64,000 nucleotides of DNA from NCBI RefSeq assembly GCF_030246885.1, contig NZ_CP126739.1, forward strand, positions 248,001 through 312,000. The letters are read 5' to 3'. Positions 35,190-44,070 of this stretch are shown here, piece after piece. The notes under the pieces were generated by a model. That model had not been told where the DNA came from. It made no database searches and saw only the letters and a list, made by a program, of their open reading frames with translations. Every line of letters starts with the position of its first letter. The first letter of the stretch is position 1. Both the position numbers and the translations under genes were made by a program. Source of the stretch: Microbacterium sp. zg-B185 (GTDB taxonomy: Bacteria; Actinomycetota; Actinomycetes; Actinomycetales; Microbacteriaceae).

Positions 35190-35864
35190 ATGCGAAACGA
35201 ACAGTACGCCGCACCGCACGGGACGGTCCTCGCATTCCAGGCGGGATGCCGGTCGCGTGGGGGATGCCCGCATCACCGATCATCGGAATACTTGACCTGC
35301 GCCGACGCTGTCGTGGCTCGTCGCTCGGATTTCGCGGTTGCGCGTCTGCCATTGAACCAGCCCGTCCGCCGCGGGCGCGCGCCGGCTGCGCTACGTCGCA
35401 CCCTCGAACCCCCGGCCCCCTCCGGTGTCAAGCGTCCGCGCGCAGATGAACCCCCCGCTCACCCGCCATCGGCAGCCAGACGGGCTGTACCCTCATCGCC
35501 ACCACGCCACGGGACGACGACCGGATATCTCCGAGGGTGCAGGGATCACAACAGCTGCCCGAAAAATTCCGCGGGTCTGAGCTGTTGGGATGTGAGGAAC
35601 CACAGCAGAAGGGAATCAGCGCGCAAGCGTGGCGTGACAGCCCGCCCGGAGGTCTTGGACGCGTCATCGGCCGCGAGCCTCGTAGATCAGCTTCGAGAAC
35701 GAGGTCTGTCGCTGCGAGAGATCGCCCGGGTGAGTGGTGTCGGTCACACCACCGTCACCAACATCGCTCGCGGTACAGCCGTTCGCATCTGGCCCAAGAC
35801 GCTGACGCAGATTCGAGACGCGGCCGTCGCGTCTGGTGTGGGGACCGACCCCTCCGGGCGATGA
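35190..35864 (+). CDS. Putative DNA-binding protein with duplicated HGT-GC cysteine motif
   Basis: This is a 224-residue protein. Two related cysteine-rich modules are visible: HGTVLAFQAGCRSRGGCPHH (ending SEYLTCADAV) near residue 10, and HGTTTGYLRGCRDHNSCPKN (ending AGLSCWDV) near residue 110. They are separated by a basic, proline-rich linker. A helix-turn-helix follows at about 165-205 (LREIARVSGVGHTTVTNIAR). The modules extend the HGT-x-Y-x2-GC motif seen in many actinobacterial and phage proteins and could bind zinc. A GGAGGGAAGGG tract precedes ATG 35190, and the gene lies just after the dehydrogenase gene. A regulatory role is inferred. Confidence 0.6.
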   Translation: MRNEQYAAPHGTVLAFQAGCRSRGGCPHHRSSEYLTCADAVVARRSDFAVARLPLNQPVRRGRAPAALRRTLEPPAPSGVKRPRADEPPAHPPSAARRAVPSSPPRHGTTTGYLRGCRDHNSCPKNSAGLSCWDVRNHSRRESARKRGVTARPEVLDASSAASLVDQLRERGLSLREIARVSGVGHTTVTNIARGTAVRIWPKTLTQIRDAAVASGVGTDPSGR

Positions 35865-35887
35865 GCCGATGGGTGCTGAGCCGGGGC

Positions 35888-36820
35888 TCACATCCCGAGA
35901 TCACGACGGGCGTTGCCGCCCAGGACGAGGGCTAAGTCCTCCTGGGTGAGGACAGCCCCGTGGGCGAGGACGCGCTCGGGTAGTTCGCGGTAAATGGAGA
36001 GGACGATCTTCTGGAAGTCGTCACCGCGCACCTTGCGTCCTGACACGTTGTCAGATCCAAACAGAAGTCGTCGGGCACCGACGGACGCGACAGCCTCTGC
36101 AACATGGGCGGCGAGGATGTCCTTGGCCTCCTCGGTCGAATCGTCCCAAACCCAGACGGAGAGTTCGAGCCGGACGTTCTCGAACCTCTCCGACAGCGTC
36201 AGTGCCTCGCGCCACCAGCGCGGTGCCCCCGCATGCCCGAGCCAGACCGGCATGTCGGGATAGTCCGCCGCGACAGCGGAGAGGAGGGCCGGGTTGCTCG
36301 CATCTCGGTCCATGAGCGGCAGCGGGTCGCCCGTGTGGAACAGGACCGGAAGCTTCGCGACATTGCAGAGTTCATAGATGACCCGTGCGTCGTCGCCGAC
36401 GGGGTCCCACCCGCAGGCGGGGTACAGCTTGAGGCCACGAGCGCCCGACTCGATCCATTCTGCGACGAGTCGACTCGCGTCCTCACGGCGTGGATCGATT
36501 CCCGCGAACGGGATCAGGCGACCTGGATGCCGCCGCGCAAGGTCGAGCACGTGGGCGACCGTTTGCGTGATAGGTCGCGTGCCGGTGAAATCGGGTCCCC
36601 AGTCGATGGGGAGCACGACACTCGCATCGACTCCGGCACCGTCCATCTGCGAGATCAGGCGCGACCCGTCCGGATCGATGAGCCCGGCCTCGATTCGACC
36701 GATCACCTGGTCCGGCGTCCGTCCGCGCTGTTGCGCGGCCCAATCGTCGGCCACCCACTTCCACCACTCGTTTGGCCAGTCGCCGGTGTCGAGCAGGTGT
36801 GTGTGGGTGTCGATGATCAT
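35888..36820 (-). CDS. Amidohydrolase family 2 (TIM-barrel) hydrolase/decarboxylase
   Basis: This 310-residue metal-dependent enzyme has an N-terminal IIDTHTHLLDTGD (HxH metal site), then LKLYPACGWDP, VLFHTGDP, VWLGHAGAP and LLFGSDNVS (final Asp). This is the amidohydrolase-2 pattern shared by decarboxylases, lactonases and a ring or beta-keto-thioester hydrolase in some CoA-dependent aromatic pathways. ATG 36820 has AGGAG five bases upstream; a TTG one codon earlier is less likely. It is divergent from the PucR gene. It could hydrolyse a cyclic or beta-keto intermediate of the island. The exact reaction cannot be read from the sequence. Confidence 0.82.
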   Translation of the reverse strand: MIIDTHTHLLDTGDWPNEWWKWVADDWAAQQRGRTPDQVIGRIEAGLIDPDGSRLISQMDGAGVDASVVLPIDWGPDFTGTRPITQTVAHVLDLARRHPGRLIPFAGIDPRREDASRLVAEWIESGARGLKLYPACGWDPVGDDARVIYELCNVAKLPVLFHTGDPLPLMDRDASNPALLSAVAADYPDMPVWLGHAGAPRWWREALTLSERFENVRLELSVWVWDDSTEEAKDILAAHVAEAVASVGARRLLFGSDNVSGRKVRGDDFQKIVLSIYRELPERVLAHGAVLTQEDLALVLGGNARRDLGM

Positions 36821-37180
36821 CAAGTCTCCTGACGTCCGCGGGTCCTTGCCATCGTCGCGGATCGGATGCGGGCGCGCGTCGTGAGATTTCCAAGCTCATG
36901 CTGTGGGACCGATCGATTGCATGAAAGTCTTGCCTATAGATCGGGGCGAAGATGGCTACGTGATGATTCGATCGTTGGATCGCGTGAGGTACAATCGGGC
37001 GGCACCGGGCGCGACAATGTTCCCGAGATCGTCGTCACCTCGCTGTGGGACCGCCGATCGTGTATCGCGACTTGGTCGGCATTAATCTCTCGGAAACGTC
37101 CGGTGAAGTCGGGCGAAACCCTAGAGCGGGAAGATCGATGAACGCTCGACCGACGCACCTATCCAAAGGTGGAGGACTCG
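36821..37180. promoter_or_regulatory. Divergent promoter region between amidohydrolase and PucR genes
   Basis: About 360 bases separate the two divergent genes and hold no coding sequence I can support. A candidate plus-strand promoter has ttcgat (36967-36972), a 17-base spacer and tacaat (36990-36995), leaving a leader of about 180 bases before the PucR gene. An AT-richer tatagat lies at about 36934. Both calls are by eye. Confidence 0.35.
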
Positions 37181-38749
37181 ATGGACGTCAATTACACGCT
37201 CCGCGATCTGATCGCTGACTCACGCTTGAACGTGAGGCTTCTGACGGGAGATGGAGCGGCACTCGACCGTCCGCTCATGGGCGCTCATCCGACCGAGCTC
37301 GAGAATCCGACGCGCTGGATCGACCCCGACTGGTTAATGCTCACGATGGGAACCAAGCTCCGCCAACGACCTTCAGCGCAACGCCAGCTCATCGCTGAGC
37401 TCGACGCCTTGGGAGCCACGGCCCTCGGCTTCGGCGTGGGTGTGGCGTTCCAGTCGGTTCCTCCAGCGCTTCTCGAGGAGGCTGAGGCGCGGAACTTCCC
37501 CGTTCTGAGCATCCCGCAGGAAACACAGTTCCAATCGATCAGTCGCGTCATCTTCCAGTCGACGGTCAGCACCGAGGCACAGACATACGTACGGTTGACC
37601 TCGCTTCAGCAGAACCTGATGCGGGCCTTCAGCGACAGCGAGCCCATCGACTCGGCCCTGCGGCGTCTGGCGCAGTTCTCCAACTCCGTGGTTGCGCTCG
37701 TCAGCCAAGATGGCCACCTGCTCGGCGCGACGGGCATGCTCCCGCTGGAGTCAATTGTGCCTCTCCTCGACGGGGGCGGGTTGCGTGGACAACAGGAACG
37801 AGTAGGCGAGTGGGACGTAATGTTCGCCCCGCTCCAGGCGTGGCCGGGTGGACGGGCCACCATCGTGCTGGCCTTGCGCCATCCCGCCGTTTCCCATTCA
37901 TTCGTGCGAATGATCCTCGACGGTGCTGCGCCCGTCTTCGAGGCTCTCGGCGGGCTGATGGGAACCAACCGACGTCACAGCCAGGCACTCACGAGCGGCA
38001 TGCTCGACGGCGTGCTGTCGCGCTCGCTCACCGACCTGGAGGTCGATCAGGTCGAGAGCGTATTCAAGGCGTGCGGATTGGAGATGTCCACCGGCGTCAG
38101 GTGCGTAGTGGTGAGCAGCCCCGACTCCGCCGCTCTGGCGCCTGTCGTCGACTTCGTGGTCGGAGGGTTCAGCAAGATCGCCACGATCGCCACTGTCCGC
38201 GACGGCAGACTCGCAATGGTGCTGCCCGCAGAGTTCGCCTGCGAAGAGCAACTGCACCTTGCATTCGGCTCACGGCGACTACCAGGCGTGCAGGTCGGCA
38301 TCGGCCGTGAGGTCACGTCGTCGACCGAACTGAGCACGTCATTCCGTGACGCACAGATCGCGTTGCGACACCTTCAGCGCGATTCGCAGGTCAGCACCAT
38401 GGCATTCGACGAGCTCGGGCTCGCGCACCAGTTGCTCGCCGAAGTCCCGGTGAGTCGTGTCGCTGCGAAGGTGAAGGTCATCGCCGACGTCCTGATCAGC
38501 AACCCCATCCAATTCGAAGCGCTTCGCGCCTACTTCGATTCGCACCAGGACGTGCAGGTGGCGGCGAAGAAGATCTTCGTACATCCGAACACGTTGCGGT
38601 ACCGTCTTGAGCGCTTCGAGCACGCTCTGGGTCAGTCACTTCGCGACCCCGCGGTCATCGCATCGTTGCACTACGTCTTGGGCGCGATGGAGGAGCAAGC
38701 GAGTGCGTCGGCTCACTCCGACGAATTGACGGCTGTTCGCAGCGCCTGA
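37181..38749 (+). CDS. PucR-family transcriptional regulator
   Basis: This roughly 522-residue regulator has an N-terminal PucR sensor domain (LRDLIADSRLNVRLLTGDGA, and DWLMLTMGTKLRQRP). A central GGDEF-like/CdaR region follows, and the C-terminal HTH_30 lies near residues 450-490 (FDSHQDVQVAAKKIFVHPNT, LRYRLERFEHALG). PucR-type proteins control catabolic genes, often for amines, purines or amino acids, in response to a pathway metabolite. ATG 37181 is preferred, with GGAGG five bases upstream; a GTG at 37169 lacks a ribosome site. It likely controls the divergent amidohydrolase gene or the seven-gene run beyond the terminator. Confidence 0.9.
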   Translation: MDVNYTLRDLIADSRLNVRLLTGDGAALDRPLMGAHPTELENPTRWIDPDWLMLTMGTKLRQRPSAQRQLIAELDALGATALGFGVGVAFQSVPPALLEEAEARNFPVLSIPQETQFQSISRVIFQSTVSTEAQTYVRLTSLQQNLMRAFSDSEPIDSALRRLAQFSNSVVALVSQDGHLLGATGMLPLESIVPLLDGGGLRGQQERVGEWDVMFAPLQAWPGGRATIVLALRHPAVSHSFVRMILDGAAPVFEALGGLMGTNRRHSQALTSGMLDGVLSRSLTDLEVDQVESVFKACGLEMSTGVRCVVVSSPDSAALAPVVDFVVGGFSKIATIATVRDGRLAMVLPAEFACEEQLHLAFGSRRLPGVQVGIGREVTSSTELSTSFRDAQIALRHLQRDSQVSTMAFDELGLAHQLLAEVPVSRVAAKVKVIADVLISNPIQFEALRAYFDSHQDVQVAAKKIFVHPNTLRYRLERFEHALGQSLRDPAVIASLHYVLGAMEEQASASAHSDELTAVRSA

Positions 38750-38763
38750 CTCGCTAACGGCAG

Positions 38764-38796
38764 GTGACGCGTCGATCTATGAGATCGACGCGTCAC
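38764..38796. terminator. Bidirectional hairpin terminator between convergent operons
   Basis: Perfect 14-base arms (gtgacgcgtcgatc at 38764-38777, complement at 38783-38796) surround a five-base loop. The hairpin starts 15 bases after the PucR stop and overlaps the last codons of the MBL-hydrolase gene on the other strand. It can therefore end transcription from both sides. T-runs are short. Confidence 0.68.
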
Positions 38797-39604
38797 GTTG
38801 CAGCGCTCGCGAGTTGATTTCATCCGCCAGATGCTGAAGGTGGGCAGCCGTCATCATCAGCACCGCTGGTCGCCGCGGATCGAGCAGCTCGCCGTAGAGC
38901 CGGCCTGCCACCGCTTCTACCGTCGCGGCATCTGCCTGAGCCGGGATGTCGAGGTTTCGTAGCGCTTGGGTGATGGCGGTAAGCCGCGCGGTCGTGTGTC
39001 GAATCTGTGACGCCGCCAGCTCGCGGACATCACGCGCGGTGGGACCGTGACCAGGAAGGGCCAGTCCAGCCTCTTCCGTCTCAAGCCACGCGAGAGAGCG
39101 GAGATACTCCGCCAGCGATCCGTCGGCTTCGTCGATGACTGGGCTCCCTTTTCCAAGCAAAGTATCACCCGTCAGGATCGCACCTCCTGGCGTCGACGCT
39201 TCCTCGACGGCGAAGCACGCCGAGTCGGCGGTGTGGCCGGGGGTGGCGATCACCCGGATGTCGCACCCTCCCGCTCGGATGATCTCGTTGTGACGCAGGT
39301 TCTCTGCCCCGTGCGAATGCAGGGGGCTCAGTGCTCGGATGGGGGCCCCGGTCTCCCATGAGAGAGCGGGAGCGGCATCGCTGTGATCATGATGGTGATG
39401 CGTCAGGAGAATCAGCTCGACGGGCCCACCGGCGCGCAAGGCGCGCCGGTGGGCCCTCGAGTGCGGGCCCGGGTCGACCACGACTGATCCGGAGGACCCG
39501 GGTCGCCTTATCACGTACGAGTTCGTCCCGTCCAGAGTCCAGTAACTGGGGTTCGGAGCGCCGACGCGTTGAATGAGCGGTGTGATCGGCTCGGCCGTCG
39601 ACAT
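38777..39604 (-). CDS. MBL-fold metallo-hydrolase, LACTB2-like
   Basis: This 275-residue metallo-beta-lactamase-fold enzyme has the metal site LLTHHHHDHSDAAP (residues about 67-80), further ligands in VIATPGHTADS, AILTGDTLLG and LPGHGPT, and a C-terminal helical part. The sequence resembles LACTB2/SNM1-like hydrolases more than antibiotic lactamases. In this operon a thioesterase or lactonase role acting on a CoA ester or cyclic product is plausible. It is the last gene of the seven-gene minus-strand run. Its ATG overlaps the TAA of the DUF35 gene by one base. Confidence 0.85.
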   Translation of the reverse strand: MSTAEPITPLIQRVGAPNPSYWTLDGTNSYVIRRPGSSGSVVVDPGPHSRAHRRALRAGGPVELILLTHHHHDHSDAAPALSWETGAPIRALSPLHSHGAENLRHNEIIRAGGCDIRVIATPGHTADSACFAVEEASTPGGAILTGDTLLGKGSPVIDEADGSLAEYLRSLAWLETEEAGLALPGHGPTARDVRELAASQIRHTTARLTAITQALRNLDIPAQADAATVEAVAGRLYGELLDPRRPAVLMMTAAHLQHLADEINSRALQRDASIS

Positions 39605-40059
39605 TATGCCGCGCTCGCCGCGGGCTCCTCGGGGGAGGACTCGACCACTGTGAATAGCGGGACGTTCTGTCCGGAAGGGCTACGGGCGAAGATCACCTGC
39701 ACGGGCGTGCCGAAGTCGACTGCTTCTGGATCACCGCCCACGATCTTGCTGAGCATCTTCACTCCGCCCTCGAGTTCGACCAGGCCTACGACGTACGGCA
39801 CATCCTCGTTGTACTCGGGCGTGGCATTGCGATAGACCACGGAGAAGGTCCAGACCGTTCCGCGACCCGACGACGGGAGGTCCTCGATTTCGCTCGACCA
39901 GCAGTGAGAGCAATGCGCGCGGTAGTAATACTGCGTGCGAGCACACGCTGCGCACTTCTGCAAGAGCAGGACACCGGCGTTCGCGGCTTTCCAGTAGGGC
40001 TCCGTTTCAGGAGTTGTCGTGGGGAGCCATCCGGTCCACTCCATTTGCTGGTTCGTCAT
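39604..40059 (-). CDS. DUF35 OB-fold/zinc-ribbon acyl-CoA-binding partner
   Basis: This 151-residue protein has a rubredoxin-like zinc ribbon (C36-x2-C39, C50-x2-C53) followed by an OB fold (GRGTVWTFSVVYRNATPEYN, VPYVVGLVELEGG, GTPVQVIF). DUF35 proteins pair with thiolase-superfamily enzymes and form the acyl-CoA-binding half of complexes such as Ltp2-ChsH2 retro-aldolase in sterol side-chain breakdown or BbsA-BbsB. It lies two bases behind the Cys-less thiolase gene, so the two very probably form a complex. ATG 40059 starts the conserved region. Confidence 0.9.
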   Translation of the reverse strand: MTNQQMEWTGWLPTTTPETEPYWKAANAGVLLLQKCAACARTQYYYRAHCSHCWSSEIEDLPSSGRGTVWTFSVVYRNATPEYNEDVPYVVGLVELEGGVKMLSKIVGGDPEAVDFGTPVQVIFARSPSGQNVPLFTVVESSPEEPAASAA

Positions 40060-40061
40060 CG

Positions 40062-41261
40062 TTAGACTCCTAACAGGTGGGCGGCGGATCCGCGGCGCGC
40101 GATGAATGCGGCACCGGTCGCGGTGCACAGGGCAGTCTTGGCGCCCTCGACCTGGCGGCCGACGGCCTCACCCCGCAATTGACGGACCGCTTCGACGAAG
40201 AGAAAGATGCCGCGCCGGCCGGGGTGGTTCGACGACAGCCCGCCGCCATCGGGATTGGTCGGGAGCGAACCGCCCTTGAGTTTGAGGTTGCCGTCTGCTG
40301 CGAATGCGCCGCCCTCACCGATCTTGCAGAAGCCGGCGCCCTCGAGGTCGATCGGCACGTTGAGGGTGAAGGCGTCGTAGATCATCGCCGTGTCGACGGC
40401 CGCGGGTCGGAGGCCGGCCATGTCGTAAGCATCGTCGCAGGCGCGGCGCACCATCTCGCGGCTCTCCGCAGCCCAGTCGGTGTGACCGCCGCCATGACCC
40501 ATGTAGCTTTCACCGAAGCCGAGGATGTGGACGGGCTTCTTCTTCGTCTCCGGCAATAGATCGGGGTGCACCAGCACGATCGCCGCACCGCCGTCGGAGA
40601 TCACACAGCAGTCGTTGCGATGGAGCGGCGAGGCGATCATGGGAGAGTTCAGCACGTCGTCGATCGTCATAGGGTCTCGGTACAACGCGTCGGGGTTGAG
40701 TGCTGCGTGCTCACGCATAGTGACGGCGACGGAGGCCAGCTGCTCGGAAGTCAGGCTGTAGTCGCGCATGTACCGCTGAGCCACCATGCCCATGAAGGAG
40801 ATCACGGTCGTGCCATAGATCTGCTCGAACGAGTCCGGCGTGGGTAAGAGCTCCTGCACGCTGAGTTGGTTGTACCCGATGGTCCCCACCTTGATCTTGC
40901 GCGACTTGGTGTTGGCGCCGTAGGAGATGAGTGCACACTTGGCCATGCCCGACTGGATGGCGAGTACGGCTCGATTCACGTAGTAGCCGAACGACGCCCC
41001 GCCGACGTCTGTTTCGTCGATGAATCTCGGTTGGATGCCGAGATAGTCCGCCATCATGACGGCGGCGCAGCCGCCGAGGTAGCCGCCCTCGGATGCGGTT
41101 GAGGCGGTGAAGAACGCGTCGACGTGGGCAGGAGTGAGCCCCGCGTCCTCGAGAGCGCCCTTCGCCGACTCGGCGTTGATCTGCCACTCGCTCTTGTCGG
41201 GGGAGTAGCGCGTCGGGTGCTCGTAGGCACCGACGATGGCGATGTCCTGAGGTTTGATCAT
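40062..41261 (-). CDS. Thiolase-superfamily lipid-transfer-type protein lacking the catalytic Cys
   Basis: This 399-residue protein has the thiolase fold. At the place of the nucleophilic cysteine it reads DVGGASFGYYV (about 85-95), with no Cys. Conserved features of the Ltp subgroup remain: Tyr295 in TAMIYDAFTLNVPIDLEGAG, FCKIGEGGAF, GGGLSSNHPG (His346) and EAVRQLRGEAVGRQV. In Ltp2 a tyrosine at this position catalyses retro-aldol cleavage of a 3-hydroxy-acyl-CoA, so a Cys-less member paired with DUF35 is expected to be a retro-aldolase, not a thiolase. Substrate is unknown. The gene belongs to the minus-strand run between ligase and DUF35. Confidence 0.87.
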   Translation of the reverse strand: MIKPQDIAIVGAYEHPTRYSPDKSEWQINAESAKGALEDAGLTPAHVDAFFTASTASEGGYLGGCAAVMMADYLGIQPRFIDETDVGGASFGYYVNRAVLAIQSGMAKCALISYGANTKSRKIKVGTIGYNQLSVQELLPTPDSFEQIYGTTVISFMGMVAQRYMRDYSLTSEQLASVAVTMREHAALNPDALYRDPMTIDDVLNSPMIASPLHRNDCCVISDGGAAIVLVHPDLLPETKKKPVHILGFGESYMGHGGGHTDWAAESREMVRRACDDAYDMAGLRPAAVDTAMIYDAFTLNVPIDLEGAGFCKIGEGGAFAADGNLKLKGGSLPTNPDGGGLSSNHPGRRGIFLFVEAVRQLRGEAVGRQVEGAKTALCTATGAAFIARRGSAAHLLGV

Positions 41262-41326
41262 GCGATGTCAGCCTTACTTCTTGGGGTTGTCGAGCGGGGC
41301 GGTCGTAGGTACAGCGGCTGCGTCGC

Positions 41327-42877
41327 CTACGTGGCGGGCACGGAGCCGGCCCCGGTTACCAATTGGTGTGCGATGTCGGATGCGGCACGACGGTCCTTCT
41401 TGCCGTTCACCCCGTGGGGAAGATCCACATCGAAGAAAATGTGCGTGGGGATCTTGAAGGAGGCAAGTCGCGAGGCCAGCGCGGTGCGGAGAGAATCGAC
41501 ACTCACGCTGGGGTCGAGGAGGGAGACAAACGCGGCGACAGCCTCGCCATTCTGCTCGTCAGGCACCGACACCACAGTTGCGTCGTGAACTCCTTCGACG
41601 GAGACGAGAGCATGCTCAATCTCCGAAGGAGCGATGTTCGCTCCCCCGCGAATGATCATGTCACCGAGGCGGCCCACGATGTAGTAATAGCCCTGTGCAT
41701 CCCGCCGCACGAGGTCGCCGCTGCGCACCCAGCCGTCATCGGTGAGCCGTTGGCGAGTGAGCTCCGGTTCACGGAAGTACTCGAGCATTCGGCCGGGACA
41801 CGTGAACTGGGCTTCGCCCGGTTCGCCCTCCGGCGCGGCGTCACCACTCGAGTCCACGATTCGCAGCTGCGCGCCCGGCACAAGACGCCCGCAGGTGCCG
41901 TTCGGGGCATCAAGATCGCGGCCCGGGTTGGTAACGATGATCGGGTAGGCCTCGGTGGCCGCGTAGCCTTCCCAGACTTTCGTGCCGATGACCGCCTCGA
42001 AGGCAGTGACGGCTGTCCTGTTGATCGGCTCAGCGCCTACGTAGCACCTGCGCAACGAAGACAGATTCGTCGGGCGTTTCCGGTAGGCGTCCATGATCTT
42101 GACGAACATCGTGCTGGAGCCGGCGTAGAGCGTCACGGAGAGGCGCTCGATCTCGTCGAGAACCCGGACGGGATTGAAATGAGATAGGAGCACGATGGTG
42201 GCCCCCGCCGTGAGGAGACCGGTCGTGGTCGTCGAGATCCCGTAAGCCCAGGAGAGCGGTAGCGCGATCAATGCGCGGTCGGACGACCGGTAGTCCCAGA
42301 CATCGGCGTACTTTCCACCGCTCCACGTCTCCGCGCCATGACTGTGCAGGACCGGCTTCGGCGTCGATGTGCTCCCGGACGTGTAGGAGATCAGGAGAGG
42401 CGCGTCTTCGGGCAGGTCGAGGGCTCCAGCTTCGGAAGCCCATGACCGAACGCTCTCGAAGTTCTCACGTTCGCCGTCGTATCCGTCGCCGACGATGACG
42501 ACGTCCTGGGGAAGCTCTGGGATGCTCAGGGCGAACTTGGCGAAGCTCTCAGCGAGGTCCGCGGCAACGAAGGCGATCGTCGCATCCGCATTCTTGGCGA
42601 CGTACCGCAGTTCTCGCTCCATGAAGCTGGGATGCACCGGAGCGAAGATCGCACCAATCCGAGCGGCGCCTAGATACGTGGCGAGATACTCGATGCTGTT
42701 GTGGGAGTAGAAGAGGACGCGTTCACCTCGTCTCACTCCGCGGGCACGGAGCCATCCGCCCACGCGGGCGCCCAACCTATCGAGTTCTTCGTACGTGACT
42801 TCGGTATCGTCCATCACGAGCGCAGGATGATTCGGCCGATTCCGAGCATGACCGCTGATGACGTCGGAGAGATTCAT
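41327..42877 (-). CDS. AMP-forming acyl-CoA ligase (benzoate-CoA-ligase-like)
   Basis: This 516-residue ANL-superfamily ligase has phosphate-loop motif SYTSGSTSTPKPVLHSH, followed by GYAATEAYPI, GWVRSGDLVRRD, IVGRLGDMIIRGGANIAPSE and the C-terminal lysine in GVNGKKDRR. All core residues are present, so it should activate a carboxylic acid with ATP and CoA. DVWDYRSSDRALIALPLSWAYG resembles aromatic/alicyclic acid ligases. It starts at ATG 42877, 23 bases behind the acyl-CoA dehydrogenase gene, with 65 bases to the next gene. A paralogue is encoded at 48853-50475. Confidence 0.9.
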   Translation of the reverse strand: MNLSDVISGHARNRPNHPALVMDDTEVTYEELDRLGARVGGWLRARGVRRGERVLFYSHNSIEYLATYLGAARIGAIFAPVHPSFMERELRYVAKNADATIAFVAADLAESFAKFALSIPELPQDVVIVGDGYDGERENFESVRSWASEAGALDLPEDAPLLISYTSGSTSTPKPVLHSHGAETWSGGKYADVWDYRSSDRALIALPLSWAYGISTTTTGLLTAGATIVLLSHFNPVRVLDEIERLSVTLYAGSSTMFVKIMDAYRKRPTNLSSLRRCYVGAEPINRTAVTAFEAVIGTKVWEGYAATEAYPIIVTNPGRDLDAPNGTCGRLVPGAQLRIVDSSGDAAPEGEPGEAQFTCPGRMLEYFREPELTRQRLTDDGWVRSGDLVRRDAQGYYYIVGRLGDMIIRGGANIAPSEIEHALVSVEGVHDATVVSVPDEQNGEAVAAFVSLLDPSVSVDSLRTALASRLASFKIPTHIFFDVDLPHGVNGKKDRRAASDIAHQLVTGAGSVPAT

Positions 42878-42900
42878 GGTGCGTATGTCCTCGGCAGCCT

Positions 42901-44070
42901 TCAGTACGATCGGGGCAGACCGAGACCGGCCTGAGCTATGTGATTGAGCATCATGTGCGGGGTGATCGGCGAAAGGCGCAGCACACGCATCTCGCGGGCG
43001 TAGCGCTCCACCTGACCTTCGCGGGCATATCCCATCCCGCCGAGGGTCTGAACCGCAGCATCACAGGCCTGCCAGCCGGCGTCCACCGCCAAAAAGTACG
43101 CCTCATTGCCCTCCGTGCGCAGCGCGACGCCGTTGTCGTACGCGCTCATCGCGGCCATCAGGTAGGCCCATGCGGCATCCAGTCGTGTGGCAGCTTCCGC
43201 GAGGGGGTGGCTGATCGCCTGATTCGCGCCGATCGGGCGATCGAAGACGACTCGGTCCTTCGCGAAGGTCACAGCACGGGCGAGCGCTGCACGGCCGACC
43301 CCGATTGCCTCGGCCGACATCACGAGACGCTCCCGGTTGAGGGCATCCAGCAGATATCGGAAGCCCTGACCCTCTTCCCCGATCAACCGGGCGGAAGGGA
43401 CGAAAGCGTCATCGAAGAACACTTCGCACGTCTGGATGGCGTTCATGCCATGCTTCTCGATCGAGCGGATCTCGATGCCTTGCGCACTCTTGTAATCGAC
43501 GAGGAAGAGGCTCAACCCGGAGAATCGGGATGACGAGTCGGCGGACGACGTACGGGCGATCACGAGTGCGACGTCGGCGACATCGGCCTGCGTCGTGTAG
43601 ATCTTCTGGCCGGTGAGCAAGTACCCGCCGTCTACGGCACGAGCACTGGTGGCGATCTTCGACGTGTCCAGACCAGCATTGGGTTCTGTCACGGAGAAGG
43701 CGATCTTGATCTCTCCGGAGGCCAGCGCGGGGAGGAATTGCTGCTTGAGCTCTTCGGAGCCGAACTTGATGATCGGTTCAGCCGCGAACATCGGGTTGTG
43801 CGTGACGACGCATCCGACTTCGGCCGCACCGGATGCTCCGATCTCGTGAAGCATCACGGCGCCCTGACGAGTGCCCTGGCCACCCCCGCCATACTCCTCA
43901 GGAATGGTGAGACCCAGCCAGCCGCCTTGCGCCATCGCGTCGAAGAACGCGTCGGGGTAGGTCTTCGTCCTTTCGCACTCAGACCAATACGCGTCGTCGA
44001 ACGCCGCGCATCGCTCGCGGACCGCCTGCGCGATCCCGTCATCGAGTTCGTCGTACTGGAAGATGGTCAT
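42901..44070 (-). CDS. Acyl-CoA dehydrogenase
   Basis: This 389-residue flavoprotein has FAD motifs IAFSVTEPNAGLDTS and GQKIYTTQADVADVALVIAR, and a C-terminal QTLGGMGYAREGQVERYARE. The usual catalytic glutamate of short-chain enzymes (YEGT) is replaced by RLSPITPHMMLN, so the base must lie elsewhere, as in isovaleryl- or long-chain-type enzymes, or the enzyme handles an unusual substrate. It follows the aminotransferase gene after a 186-base gap and precedes the ligase gene. The expected step is introduction of the alpha-beta double bond into the ligase product. Confidence 0.9.
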   Translation of the reverse strand: MTIFQYDELDDGIAQAVRERCAAFDDAYWSECERTKTYPDAFFDAMAQGGWLGLTIPEEYGGGGQGTRQGAVMLHEIGASGAAEVGCVVTHNPMFAAEPIIKFGSEELKQQFLPALASGEIKIAFSVTEPNAGLDTSKIATSARAVDGGYLLTGQKIYTTQADVADVALVIARTSSADSSSRFSGLSLFLVDYKSAQGIEIRSIEKHGMNAIQTCEVFFDDAFVPSARLIGEEGQGFRYLLDALNRERLVMSAEAIGVGRAALARAVTFAKDRVVFDRPIGANQAISHPLAEAATRLDAAWAYLMAAMSAYDNGVALRTEGNEAYFLAVDAGWQACDAAVQTLGGMGYAREGQVERYAREMRVLRLSPITPHMMLNHIAQAGLGLPRSY

